The position numbers and the translations under genes are program-made. Positions 17,705 through 27,393 of a stretch of DNA of 64,000 nt are shown here, one piece after another (positions within the stretch are counted from its first letter, which is position 1; each line of letters begins with the position of its first letter). The DNA is taken from NCBI GenBank assembly GCA_030826765.1, contig JAUUDM010000026.1:1-64000 (forward strand), in the 5' to 3' direction. This DNA comes from Nautiliales bacterium (GTDB lineage: Bacteria; Campylobacterota; Campylobacteria; Campylobacterales; JAADDX01). The notes under the pieces were generated by a model, which worked only from the letters and a program-made list of their open reading frames with translations, was not told the origin of the DNA and did no database searches.

Positions 17705-17752
17705 TTTTGTAATTTTAGCACTTTTATAATTTATTACAAAATAATTACAAAA
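17705..17752 (-). promoter_or_regulatory. dctPQM promoter region with three TTTGTAAT boxes
   Basis: ATTACAAA occurs at 17733-17740 and 17744-17751 (11 bp apart) and TTTGTAAT at 17706-17713, so two boxes in one orientation and one inverted flank a possible -10 (TAAAAT on the minus strand). The far box overlaps the modC stop. The helical spacing suggests a dimeric regulator site. The regulator is unknown. Confidence 0.45.
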
Positions 17753-18542
17753 TATTAGAATTTATTTGTAACTTTATGAAACTACCCTTTTTATAATTTT
17801 TATTTTTTATATGTATAATTTGCTGACCAATTGAAACAATGGCATTATCATTTTTTATGTCTAATACCTCAGCATCTAAAAACAGTTTATTATTTATTAA
17901 ATTTTCTTTTGAAAGATCACTAATTATAGTTCCATTTTTAAGTTCTATTATTCTATTTGCAAGTTTATAAATTTCACTTAAATCGTGGCTTATCATAATA
18001 GTTGTAATATTAAATTCTTTATGAAGTTTCAAAATTTCATTTTGAAGATTCAATCTCATTTCCAAGTCAAGTGAAGAAAAAGGCTCATCTAATAATAAAA
18101 TTTCTGGTCTTTTCATCAAAGCTCTACACAAACTAACTCTTTGTTTTTGACCTCCACTTAGGGTTTTTGGATAACGATTTTTAATAGCAATTAATTCTGT
18201 AACTTCCAAAAGTCTATTTGCCAAAATTTTATCACTGCTTACAAAAAGTAAATTTTCTTCTACACTCATATTTTCAAAAAGTGCATAATCTTGAAATAAA
18301 AATCCAATTTTTCTTTTTTGCGGTGGTAAATTAATTTTATCATTTAGCCAAATTTCATCATTTACTTTGATTTCGCCCTCTGCTTCTTCAAGTCCAGCTA
18401 AAATCCTAAGAAAAGTAGTTTTTCCACTTCCACTTTTTCCTTTAATAGCTACAAACTCACCTTTTTTAATCTCTAAATCCACATCTAACACCATATTTTC
18501 AACCACTCCTTGAAGTGGTTTTTTTACTTTAATTTTTATCAC
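17745..18542 (-). CDS. modC: Molybdate/tungstate ABC transporter ATPase
   Basis: 265 residues. Walker A GKSGSGKTT, signature LSGGQKQR and Walker B LLLDEPFSSLD are intact. The C-terminal regulatory part after about residue 200 is short and lacks a full TOBE/Mop domain, as in some other epsilonproteobacterial ModC proteins. It powers uptake of molybdate or tungstate. It overlaps modB by 4 bp. Confidence 0.9.
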   Translation of the reverse strand: MIKIKVKKPLQGVVENMVLDVDLEIKKGEFVAIKGKSGSGKTTFLRILAGLEEAEGEIKVNDEIWLNDKINLPPQKRKIGFLFQDYALFENMSVEENLLFVSSDKILANRLLEVTELIAIKNRYPKTLSGGQKQRVSLCRALMKRPEILLLDEPFSSLDLEMRLNLQNEILKLHKEFNITTIMISHDLSEIYKLANRIIELKNGTIISDLSKENLINNKLFLDAEVLDIKNDNAIVSIGQQIIHIKNKNYKKGSFIKLQINSNIL

Positions 18543-19228
18543 AATTTAGCCTTTTGTTTATGATTAAATATATAAACACTAACTAAAACTATAAAACTTA
18601 AAAGCACCATAACAGCACTATAAATATGTGCTTTTTCATAATTCATATTTTCAACTAAATCATAAATAGCAACACTTGCTACCTCTGTTTTATCTGGGAT
18701 TGAGCCTCCAACCATCAACACAACCCCAAATTCTCCGACAGTATGAGCAAAAGTAATCACAATAGCTGTCATTATAGAGGGTTTTATGTTTGGAAGTGCT
18801 ACTTTTAGGAGTGTAACGAGTTTACTTTTTCCAGCTATATAACTTGCTTCTATCATAGATTTATTTAGACTTTCAAATCCATTTTGCAGGGGTTGCACCA
18901 TAAAAGGAAAAGAGTATAAACAGCTTGCAATTACAAGTCCATTAAAATTAAAAACCAATTTCATATTAAAATGTTCTTGAAAAAAAGCACCGATAGGAGA
19001 ATTATAAGAAAGCCCCCACAAAATATAAAATCCTAAAACTGATGGAGGTAAAACTATCGGCATAGCTGTTAGGGCTTCTAAAAGTGGTTTGAACTTAAAT
19101 TTTGTTTGTGAGAGATACCAAGCAAATGGAACTGATATTATAAATAAAATAGTAGAAGTTATAAACGCTAATTTAAATGATAAAACAAATGGAGTCCAAT
19201 CAATATTTAATAGACTATTCATATCCAT
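18539..19228 (-). CDS. modB: Molybdate/tungstate ABC transporter permease
   Basis: 229 residues, five to six membrane segments, and the EAA loop EASYIAGKSKLVTLLKVALP that contacts ModC. It overlaps modA by 14 bp. Confidence 0.93.
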   Translation of the reverse strand: MDMNSLLNIDWTPFVLSFKLAFITSTILFIISVPFAWYLSQTKFKFKPLLEALTAMPIVLPPSVLGFYILWGLSYNSPIGAFFQEHFNMKLVFNFNGLVIASCLYSFPFMVQPLQNGFESLNKSMIEASYIAGKSKLVTLLKVALPNIKPSIMTAIVITFAHTVGEFGVVLMVGGSIPDKTEVASVAIYDLVENMNYEKAHIYSAVMVLLSFIVLVSVYIFNHKQKAKL

Positions 19229-19925
19229 ATTTTTTAAATATTAGTTTAGCTTTTTTACTAAATATAAAATTATAAAATTTTCTTGCCTGCTTGCTATCTT
19301 TTATAATTACAATTCCTTGATTAATTGGAGAATATAAACTTTTATCTATATCTATCCACTTATTTCTATATTGTTTCATCTTAGGAGAAAACATTGAAGA
19401 TTTTGCTACAAATCCAGCATCAGCCGCATTTTTTACATAAGAAATAACTTGATTTACAGTTTCAGCGTAAACTAATTTATCTTTAACTTTCTCATACAAT
19501 TTAGCATTTTTTAAAACTTCAATTGCTGCTTTTCCATAAGGTGCAGTTTTAACATTTGCGACTGCTATTGTATCCAAATTTTGCAAATAATTTAAACTTG
19601 TAAGTTTTTTTCTGATACTAAAAAGCACTAACCTTCCTTTGGCATATACTTTTGGTTTAGTTACAGCTAATTTTTTTGAATATAAATAATTTGGATATTT
19701 CATATTTGCTGATAAAAAAACATCAAATGGTGCTCCATTTTCGATTTGTGAAGTTAGTTTTCCACTACTTGAAATTATAAATCTAACATTAATTTTTGGA
19801 TAAAGTTTATTAAATTGTTTTTTTAAAGCTGGTAAAACATAAGCAGTATTTCCAGAAGCTGCAACTATTATAGTTTTCGCAAAAATAAAATTAAATATAA
19901 ATAAACTTAATAATAATTTTTTCAT
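19215..19925 (-). CDS. modA: Molybdate/tungstate-binding periplasmic protein
   Basis: 236 residues from the ATG at 19925, which has an AAGGAG site 6 bp upstream; an in-frame start at 19949 would add eight unlikely residues. A signal peptide (KKLLLSLFIFNFIFA) precedes VAASGNTAYVLPALKKQF and GAPFDVFLSAN, the ModA ligand-site segments. It captures molybdate or tungstate for ModBC. It follows dnaE by 24 bp, an unusual placement. Confidence 0.92.
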   Translation of the reverse strand: MKKLLLSLFIFNFIFAKTIIVAASGNTAYVLPALKKQFNKLYPKINVRFIISSSGKLTSQIENGAPFDVFLSANMKYPNYLYSKKLAVTKPKVYAKGRLVLFSIRKKLTSLNYLQNLDTIAVANVKTAPYGKAAIEVLKNAKLYEKVKDKLVYAETVNQVISYVKNAADAGFVAKSSMFSPKMKQYRNKWIDIDKSLYSPINQGIVIIKDSKQARKFYNFIFSKKAKLIFKKYGYE

Positions 19926-19949
19926 TTCAATTCTCCTTCTTAGTATCAA

Positions 19950-22900
19950 TTAATTCAAAATATCTGTCAAAATAGTAGTTTTAAACTCCAAACTAAACCC
20001 AAAAGGAGTCTTAAGTATCAAAATAAGTCTTTTATTTCCACTTTTTGATTTTGCTCTTTTATAAATATCAATTAAAGTTTTTTCATAATTTTCATCAATC
20101 TTTACCGTATAATAATAATCTTCCATTTTTATAGTTTTGTTTACTTGAATCTCTTCATCACCGGCTTCAGATAAGCTCATAACCTTTTTACAGCTAATTC
20201 TCGTAAAATCCCCTACTTTTTCGATGTAGCATTTTACGGCAACTGGTTCATCTTTTGGCCAATTCTCAAATATTTCAAGCTTATCTTTAAATACCATAAA
20301 TTCAACTTCACCATGATAATCCATAAGAGTAATTATTCCAAACTTATTTCCACTTTTTTTAGCTAAACGAGTCTTAATATTTTCAATCTTTCCTACAAAA
20401 AGCGCTTCTGAATTATTTAGTTCTTCAATCTCACTTGAATAGTTTAATTTCAAATATTGCATATCTTTTTGGTAATGATCAAGTGGATGTCCACTTACAT
20501 AAAATCCTAATACTTCATATTCATTATCAAGTAATGTTTTATCATCCCATTCAGCTAAATTTTTGATATTTAATGTCTCATTTACAAAATCATCAAAATC
20601 TGCAAAAAGTGAGTTTTCTTTTCTTTTTTCTCCATCTTCTACTCGTCTTTTAAAATCCAAAATCTCTTCTATTTGAGAAAATATAGCATTTCTTGTATAT
20701 CCAAGTCCATCCATTGCCCCTGATTTACTTAAAACTTCCAAAACTCTTTTATTTACTTTTGAAGTATCAACTTTTAAAATAAAATCTTCTAAATCCTCAA
20801 AAGGACGGCTTTGCATAATTGATTCAATTGCTTTACTTCCAACACCTTTAATAGCCCCAAGTCCAAAAAGAATACCATTTTTTACTGGTGTAAAATCATC
20901 ATTTGATTTATGAACACTTGGTGGAAGTAGCTCAAGACCTAATCTTTTTACTTCATTTATATATCTTACTATTTTGTTTGTATTATCTTTTTCACTTGAA
21001 AGAAGTGCTGAGAAAAATTCTGCTGGATAATAAACTTTAAGATAAGCTGTTTGATATGTAATCATCGCATAAGCAGCCGAGTGAGATTTATTAAATCCAT
21101 ATCCGGCAAATTTTTCAATTAAATTAAAAAGCTCAATTGCTTCCTCTTTTTTAAGACCTTTTTTAGCAGCACCTTCGGCAAACTCTCCGGCTTTTTGCTT
21201 CATATATTCTATGTTTTTTTTACCCATCGCACGACGAATAATATCTGCTTCCCCTAAGCTAAATCCACCAATAGCTTGAACGATTTGCATAACTTGTTCT
21301 TGATAAACAATAACTCCATAAGTTGGTTTCAATATCGGCTCTAAAATAGGAGCAAAATCATCAAAAAAGTAACTAACTTTTTCAATTCCATTTTTTCTTT
21401 TTACAAAATCATCGGTCATTCCTGCATCCATAGGACCCGGTCTATAAAGTGCCAAAACAGCAATTAAATCCTCAAAACAATTAGGTTTAAGTCTTCTATT
21501 TAAATCCTGCATTCCATCAGATTCTATTTGAAATAGTCCTAAAGTATTTCCACTTGAAATTAATTCAAATATTTTAGGATCATCCATCTCCATAGTAGAA
21601 AAATCTATATCTACATTATGATTTTGTTTTATAAATTTTAAAGCATTATCAATTACAGTTAAAGTTTTTAGTCCCAAAAAGTCAAACTTGATTAAATCAA
21701 CATCTTCAAGAAAATTCAAAGAATATTGAGTTACAAAGTTTTCATCTTGACGATATAAAGGAGTTTTTTCCCAAAGTTTATTATCACTTATTACCACACC
21801 TGCCGCGTGCATTCCTGTATTTCTTTTGAGTCCTTCAAGATGAAGTCCAAAATCATATAATCTTTTATAAACTGGCTCTTCCTCTACAAGTGCTTTTATT
21901 TTCTCTTCTTCCTCAATTGCTTCACTTAGTTTAATTCCCAATTTATCCGGAATTAATTTTACAAACTGATCAGCAATAGAATAATCAATACCAAAAATTC
22001 TTGCAACATCTCTTAAAACACCTTTTGCAAGAAGTGAACCAAATGTAATAACTTGAGCTACATTTTCTTTTCCATATTTCTGCCTAACATACTCAATAAT
22101 ATCCCCTCTTTTATCTTGACAAAAATCCATATCAATATCAGGCATACTTACCCTCTCTGGATTTAGAAATCTTTCAAAAATAAGACCATATTTTAACGGG
22201 TCAATGTTTGTAATCCACAAAGAATAAGCGACTAAACTCCCAGCTGCACTCCCCCTTCCAGGACCCACCGGAATATGCGGAGTTCTTGCATTACATTCAC
22301 GAACGAAATCCCAAACAATTAACATATATCCAGGGAATTTCATTTGATTTATAATCCTTATTTCATACTCTAATCTATCACGATACTCTGGATGTCTATT
22401 CTCAGGAATATGAACAAGTCTTTTTTCTAAACCTTCACGACATTTATATGCAAAATATTCAGCATCATTATCAAATTCAAGCCCCTCTTCTTTTGCATAC
22501 TCTTTTGTAAATTTAAACTTAGGTGGAGTTGGGTCTCCAAGATTTAGTTCAAGCTCTATTGAATCAGCTAATTTAGTTGTATTTTCCAAAGCCTCTGGTA
22601 AATCCTCAAAAAGCGAATTCATCTCTTCTTTTGTTTTAAAATAACTTTTTTTAGGAAGCTCACGATGTAAATCATCAAATTGTTTATTTTCAGCAATACA
22701 CTCAAGTGCATCAGAATATATATAATCCAACTTATCCAAATGCCAAACATCACTTGTAGCAAGTAAAGGAATATCAAATTCTTTACTTAAATTTAAAATA
22801 TCATTTTCTATAAATTTTTCTTCTTTAAAACCATCTCTTCTAATTTCTAAATATAAATCATCAAACTCATTTTTATAAATTTCTAAAATTTCTCGTGCTT

Positions 22901-23354
22901 TTTCAATCCCCTCTGCGCCATTTAAAAAATTATCTTGACTAAGTAAATTTAGATGAAAACCAACTTCACTTTCTAAATAATTTACAATTACAACTATTCC
23001 ATCTTTATGAGAAATTAATTCTTGCCAAGGAATAATTGGATATTCACTGTTTTTATAATGATAAAGATAAGAAATTGAAGATAGATACATTAAATTATCA
23101 TATCCAATTTTATTTTTAGCAATTAATTTAAGTCTAAATTTTTCATTTTCGATATAAGCATCAATTCCAATAATCGGCTTAAAATTTTTAGCCTGTTTAT
23201 AAAAATCAATAGCACTAAACATATTTCCGAGTTCCGTAATAGCTAGTGCTTTAAATCCATATTCTTTTGTTCTTTTTACAAGTTCTTTTAACTTAATAGA
23301 TGAGTGTAGTAATGAATAATCTGTATGTATATTAAAATGAACAAAATCTAACAC
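19950..23354 (-). CDS. dnaE: DNA polymerase III alpha subunit
   Basis: 1134 residues, the DnaE1 length. An N-terminal PHP domain (FVHFNIHTDYSLLHSSIKL) is followed by the polymerase core with GPGRGSAAGSLVAYSL and the catalytic PDIDMDF. RPGPMDAGM and HSAAYAMI follow, then an OB-fold near 960-1050. It replicates the chromosome. It overlaps the GGDEF gene upstream by 7 bp. Confidence 0.97.
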   Translation of the reverse strand: MLDFVHFNIHTDYSLLHSSIKLKELVKRTKEYGFKALAITELGNMFSAIDFYKQAKNFKPIIGIDAYIENEKFRLKLIAKNKIGYDNLMYLSSISYLYHYKNSEYPIIPWQELISHKDGIVVIVNYLESEVGFHLNLLSQDNFLNGAEGIEKAREILEIYKNEFDDLYLEIRRDGFKEEKFIENDILNLSKEFDIPLLATSDVWHLDKLDYIYSDALECIAENKQFDDLHRELPKKSYFKTKEEMNSLFEDLPEALENTTKLADSIELELNLGDPTPPKFKFTKEYAKEEGLEFDNDAEYFAYKCREGLEKRLVHIPENRHPEYRDRLEYEIRIINQMKFPGYMLIVWDFVRECNARTPHIPVGPGRGSAAGSLVAYSLWITNIDPLKYGLIFERFLNPERVSMPDIDMDFCQDKRGDIIEYVRQKYGKENVAQVITFGSLLAKGVLRDVARIFGIDYSIADQFVKLIPDKLGIKLSEAIEEEEKIKALVEEEPVYKRLYDFGLHLEGLKRNTGMHAAGVVISDNKLWEKTPLYRQDENFVTQYSLNFLEDVDLIKFDFLGLKTLTVIDNALKFIKQNHNVDIDFSTMEMDDPKIFELISSGNTLGLFQIESDGMQDLNRRLKPNCFEDLIAVLALYRPGPMDAGMTDDFVKRKNGIEKVSYFFDDFAPILEPILKPTYGVIVYQEQVMQIVQAIGGFSLGEADIIRRAMGKKNIEYMKQKAGEFAEGAAKKGLKKEEAIELFNLIEKFAGYGFNKSHSAAYAMITYQTAYLKVYYPAEFFSALLSSEKDNTNKIVRYINEVKRLGLELLPPSVHKSNDDFTPVKNGILFGLGAIKGVGSKAIESIMQSRPFEDLEDFILKVDTSKVNKRVLEVLSKSGAMDGLGYTRNAIFSQIEEILDFKRRVEDGEKRKENSLFADFDDFVNETLNIKNLAEWDDKTLLDNEYEVLGFYVSGHPLDHYQKDMQYLKLNYSSEIEELNNSEALFVGKIENIKTRLAKKSGNKFGIITLMDYHGEVEFMVFKDKLEIFENWPKDEPVAVKCYIEKVGDFTRISCKKVMSLSEAGDEEIQVNKTIKMEDYYYTVKIDENYEKTLIDIYKRAKSKSGNKRLILILKTPFGFSLEFKTTILTDILN

Positions 23355-24217
23355 TTGATTGTAATCCTATTTCTTTGAGCTTTACTTTTATATAAAGCTT
23401 CATCAGCTCTTTTTAAAATTGTATCTTTTGTATCATTTTGTTTATGACAAGTAACTCCTATTGACGTTGTTAAAGAAATAATATTATCTTTATATTTTAG
23501 TTTTGTATTTGAAATTTTTTCTACAATTTTATTAGCAATTATATCTATATCTTTTTTATTTATTCTATTAAATAAAATTATAAATTCATCTCCTCCAAAT
23601 CTATAAATTTTATCACTGTTTCTAATCATTTTTTTAACTATTTGAACAAATTTAATTAAAACAAAATCTCCTACTAAATGTCCATAAGTATCATTTATTT
23701 GTTTAAAATGATCTAAGTCAAGAACCATAACAAATAAATCTAATTTTTTATTTTTTCCTACTGTTAATAAATTTTCTAAATCTTTTTCTAATGCTTTCCT
23801 ATTATAAGATTTCGTAAGTGTATCAATATGTAATTCTTTGTAAGCTTTTTCAAGTTCTTTATTTAATTGATCTATTTTATGTTTATATGATTCTAATTTA
23901 TCTAGTAATTTTTCTTCAAACTCCTTAATAACTTTTACTGTTTCTTCATGTGTATCCATAATTTCGACATTTTCAACTAAATTTTTAGAATAATTTTCTA
24001 TTTCTTTATTTTGCTGTAGGATATAATCTGTAGTTTTTTTTGTTGTATTTAAAAGCTTTTCATTTATATTTTCTTTCAAAGTAAGTCTTGGATCTAATTC
24101 TAATCCTTCTTCTTCAGCTACCTGATTAAATACATTTCTATAATATAATGGATAAGCATCTTTTCCTGCTTTTTCTAATTCTTCTAATGTTTTATTTACA
24201 ATATCTTTTATTAACAT
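23348..24217 (-). CDS. Diguanylate cyclase (cytoplasmic, GGDEF)
   Basis: 289 residues. The N-terminal about 125 residues are helical with a coiled coil and no membrane helix. The C-terminal GGDEF domain has an intact active site (YRFGGDEFIILF) and an RNSD inhibitory I-site five residues before it, so it should make cyclic di-GMP with product feedback. It sits between DUF309 and dnaE and overlaps each by 7 bp. The N-terminal signal is unknown. Confidence 0.92.
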   Translation of the reverse strand: MLIKDIVNKTLEELEKAGKDAYPLYYRNVFNQVAEEEGLELDPRLTLKENINEKLLNTTKKTTDYILQQNKEIENYSKNLVENVEIMDTHEETVKVIKEFEEKLLDKLESYKHKIDQLNKELEKAYKELHIDTLTKSYNRKALEKDLENLLTVGKNKKLDLFVMVLDLDHFKQINDTYGHLVGDFVLIKFVQIVKKMIRNSDKIYRFGGDEFIILFNRINKKDIDIIANKIVEKISNTKLKYKDNIISLTTSIGVTCHKQNDTKDTILKRADEALYKSKAQRNRITIKC

Positions 24218-24510
24218 CTATATTCCTTTTTATAATTATCTAAAAATTTTACCATATCAGAATATAATTTATTATTTTTGATTTTTACTTTATGTTTTTC
24301 ATAAGTATTCCAAACTTTTAGATAATTGTTTTTACCCCTCTTTTTTAGTTCCAAACTAACAGCTGCATTTATAAAACCTCGAATAATATCAGAATCAGGA
24401 TGACTTGACTTCCTCATAGGATGCCAAATCTCTTCTAATACTTCATGAGCTTCGAAAAATTCTTCTTTTTCGATTAATTCACGAAATTTTTTAAAAGCTT
24501 TATTTTCCAA
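24211..24510 (-). CDS. DUF309 family protein
   Basis: 99 residues. [18 protein letters not shown] and [18 protein letters not shown] are the conserved helices of DUF309, a small all-helical family with no settled function. It overlaps luxS by 11 bp. Confidence 0.85.
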   Translation of the reverse strand: MENKAFKKFRELIEKEEFFEAHEVLEEIWHPMRKSSHPDSDIIRGFINAAVSLELKKRGKNNYLKVWNTYEKHKVKIKNNKLYSDMVKFLDNYKKEYRC

Positions 24511-25030
24511 GAACTTTCACTTTTTTTGAACTTATATTACAAACATTAGGAATTTTACCTTTTAATTTAAGTTTTTTATTATTAAGTATTCCTATTCCTC
24601 TTTTTAAGATTGCTTTTGCTATCTTTTTAGCTTTTTTCAATGAATGCATATAACAACTTCCACATTGATAAACATTTGCTTCTGGAATATCTTTTGTTTT
24701 GATTATATCTTTCATTGATTTTTTCCAAGCTTTTATCACTTCTTTATCTTTTGGAGTTCCAATTACACTCATATAAAATCCAGTTCTACATCCCATAGGA
24801 GAAATATCTATAATTTCATAACCTTTTAAATGCTCTCTCATAAATCCAGCAAAAAGGTGTTCAAGAGTATGAATCCCTTCACTTGAAAGTATCTCTTTAT
24901 TTGGTTCTACAAATCTCAAATCATAAACTGTAATTGTATCTCCTTTTGGAGTTTTCATTGTTTTTGCTACTCTCACTGCTGGAGCATTCATTATTGTATG
25001 GTCAACCATAAAACTATCTAACATTGGCAT
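24500..25030 (-). CDS. luxS: S-ribosylhomocysteine lyase (LuxS)
   Basis: 176 residues. The zinc motif HTLEH (about residues 56-60) and the third ligand in [10 protein letters not shown] are intact. LuxS splits S-ribosylhomocysteine into homocysteine and the AI-2 precursor DPD. No lsr-type receptor is visible here, so recycling of methyl-cycle products is the sure role and signalling an option. It is 11 bp behind aguB. Confidence 0.96.
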   Translation of the reverse strand: MPMLDSFMVDHTIMNAPAVRVAKTMKTPKGDTITVYDLRFVEPNKEILSSEGIHTLEHLFAGFMREHLKGYEIIDISPMGCRTGFYMSVIGTPKDKEVIKAWKKSMKDIIKTKDIPEANVYQCGSCYMHSLKKAKKIAKAILKRGIGILNNKKLKLKGKIPNVCNISSKKVKVLGK

Positions 25031-25041
25031 ATTTTATCCTT

Positions 25042-25941
25042 TTATTTTTTTTCACAATATCTTTTTTGTAAACATTTATAACTATCAATTCTTCTATCTC
25101 GTAAAAAAGGCCAAATTTTTCGAATCTCTTTTGAAGAATTTAAGTCAATTTCTACTTCGATTATTTCTTCTTTCATTCCCGCTCGTGCTAAAAATTCACC
25201 TTGGGGACCTAATACAAAACTATTGCCCCAAAACTCAATTCCTTCTAACACTCCGCTTTCATCTTTTTCACTTCCAACTCGATTAACTGTAATAACAGGA
25301 AGTCCATTTGCAACCGCGTGTCCTCTTTGGACACTAATCCACGCATCAAGCATTTTTTGCTTTTCTTCTTTAGTATTCTCTTTTTCACAAAGTTCATCTA
25401 TTCTATTTTTAGGGCATTCAAGCCAACCAATAGCAGTTGGATAAATCAAAACCTCAGCACCTTTTAATGCCATAATTCTCGCAGCTTCTGGATACCATTG
25501 ATCCCAGCATACTAAAACTCCAAGCCTTCCAACACTTGTATTAATTGGCTCAAAACCTAAATCACCTTCGGTAAAATAGAATTTTTCATAAAATCCTGGG
25601 TCATCAGGAATATGCATTTTTCTATATTTTCCAGCAATTTTTCCTTTATCAAACACATAAGCCGTATTATGATAAATTCCATCTGCTCTTTTTTCAAACA
25701 ATGATGTAACTAATACTATATCAAATTTTTTACTAATATTAGACCAAAATTTGATATCTTTTTTATAATCATCTGCATAATCAAAAAATTTAGTATCTTC
25801 TGATTTACAAAAATATTCATTTTGATGAAGTTCTTGTAAAACAACTAAGTCAGAATTTGTTTTACTAATCATTTCAACTGTTTTATTTATAGTTTTTTCT
25901 TTACTTCCATAATATTTTTGCTGAATCAGTGCTACTTTCAT
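25042..25941 (-). CDS. aguB: N-carbamoylputrescine amidase
   Basis: 299 residues. The nitrilase triad is intact: Glu in VLQELHQNEYF, Lys in YRKMHIPDDPGFYEKFYF and Cys in LVCWDQWYPEAAR. The DDPGFYEKFYF segment is typical of AguB, which makes putrescine from N-carbamoylputrescine. Its partner AguA is not in this window. It lies 9 bp after nusA. Confidence 0.9.
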   Translation of the reverse strand: MKVALIQQKYYGSKEKTINKTVEMISKTNSDLVVLQELHQNEYFCKSEDTKFFDYADDYKKDIKFWSNISKKFDIVLVTSLFEKRADGIYHNTAYVFDKGKIAGKYRKMHIPDDPGFYEKFYFTEGDLGFEPINTSVGRLGVLVCWDQWYPEAARIMALKGAEVLIYPTAIGWLECPKNRIDELCEKENTKEEKQKMLDAWISVQRGHAVANGLPVITVNRVGSEKDESGVLEGIEFWGNSFVLGPQGEFLARAGMKEEIIEVEIDLNSSKEIRKIWPFLRDRRIDSYKCLQKRYCEKK

Positions 25942-25950
25942 TAAATATCC

Positions 25951-27060
25951 TTAAAAGTTGAACAATTGGTCAAAATCTTTTGCATCTTTTTTAGCCTCTT
26001 CTTTTTCTTCTTTTTCCACAAGTTCAATTCTATATTTTGTAAGCATACTTGCTAACGTTATATTAATTCCATTTTTTCCAATTGCTTTTGCTTTTTGATC
26101 AGGTTTAATTAAAACTTTTGCAACTGGCATTTCATCTTCATTTTTCGCTTCTTCTACAGTTACTTTATCTACAATAGCAGGTGATAAAGCACGAGCTATA
26201 AACATTTCAGGTGCTGCATTATATTCAATTACATCTATATTTTCTCCATGTAATTCTTTTGAAATAGAATTAATTCTAACTCCTTTTGCTCCAATAATTG
26301 TTCCAATGGGATCAATATTTGGAGATAATGAACTAACTGCTACTTTTGCTCTAACTCCTGGAATTCTTGAAATAGAATGAATTTTAATAAGTCCTTCTTT
26401 TGCTTCAGGAACTGCTAATTTAATAAGTTCTTCTAAAAATTTAGGAGTAGTTCTACTAATTTCTATAGTAATACCTTTATTTTTATCCATATTTACATAT
26501 TTGATAACAGCTTTTAATAAATCCCCTACTTTAAAGCTTTCACCTTTAATTCTATTTCTTTTTGGTAAAATTCCTTTTACCTCTCCTATTTCAATATAAG
26601 TATTTTCATCTTTATCTACTCTAACTACAACACCTGTAATTAATTCCCCTAATCTATCTTTATATTTACCATAGATTCCTTGTTCCATAAGTCTAAGTAT
26701 TTGGAAATCAAGTTCTCTTTGTAAATTTGCAGCCCCTGCTCTACCTAATTTTTCAAAATCAAGTTCAAATTCAACTTTATCGCCAACTTTTAAATTTGGG
26801 TCAATATCATGAGCTTCATCAAGATAAATAAAATTTTCTCCATCTTCATACGCTCTTTCATCTTTATCATCAACAACTTCTGCTATTTGATAAACATGAA
26901 GTTTTTTATTTTCTTTATCAAAATTAACAATAATATTTACATTTCCCAGCATTTTTTCTGCAGTTTTCAATAAAGCTATTTTAAAAGCTTCAACTACATC
27001 ATCAAAATTTAAGCCTTTCTCATTTGCTAATGCATTAAGAATATCTAATGTTTTATCCAA
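25951..27060 (-). CDS. nusA: Transcription factor NusA
   Basis: 369 residues. It has the N-terminal RNA polymerase-binding domain, an S1 domain (about 135-200) and two KH domains (IGAKGVRINSI and AIGKNGINITLAS). It lacks the E. coli-type C-terminal repeats. NusA controls pausing, termination and antitermination. It is the first gene of the run nusA-aguB-luxS-DUF309-GGDEF-dnaE-modABC. Confidence 0.96.
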   Translation of the reverse strand: MDKTLDILNALANEKGLNFDDVVEAFKIALLKTAEKMLGNVNIIVNFDKENKKLHVYQIAEVVDDKDERAYEDGENFIYLDEAHDIDPNLKVGDKVEFELDFEKLGRAGAANLQRELDFQILRLMEQGIYGKYKDRLGELITGVVVRVDKDENTYIEIGEVKGILPKRNRIKGESFKVGDLLKAVIKYVNMDKNKGITIEISRTTPKFLEELIKLAVPEAKEGLIKIHSISRIPGVRAKVAVSSLSPNIDPIGTIIGAKGVRINSISKELHGENIDVIEYNAAPEMFIARALSPAIVDKVTVEEAKNEDEMPVAKVLIKPDQKAKAIGKNGINITLASMLTKYRIELVEKEEKEEAKKDAKDFDQLFNF

Positions 27061-27154
27061 TTTTTTACCTTTTTTAATTACTTTTTTATAATTTTACACT
27101 AAAATTTTGATAAAATAAATATCAAATTTAATAAATTAACAATAAAGGTATAAA

Positions 27155-27385
27155 ATGGAACTAAAATTAGTAACAACAGACAATAAAATTAAAACAGTAG
27201 ATTTAGAAAAATTTTTATCAAAAGTAAAAAAAGATTCTTTTTTTTATTTCTCAAAAGAAACTTCTTATAAAGATTTACAAGATTTAATCGATTTACTTGA
27301 AAAAGAAGGATATTCTGTATATTTCAGAGAGGTTAAATATACTCTTGAAGATGATGGTTATATGTATGAAATGCATATATTGTAA
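27155..27385 (+). CDS. HP0268-like small nicking nuclease
   Basis: 76 residues. The pattern (VDLEKFL..., [29 protein letters not shown]-terminal YEMHIL) matches what I recall of H. pylori HP0268, an 80-residue Smr-like protein reported to nick DNA. In both genomes it lies directly before miaB. The match is by motif and position, not by a database search. It is 8 bp before miaB. Confidence 0.75.
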   Translation: MELKLVTTDNKIKTVDLEKFLSKVKKDSFFYFSKETSYKDLQDLIDLLEKEGYSVYFREVKYTLEDDGYMYEMHIL

Positions 27386-27393
27386 GGTTAAAA

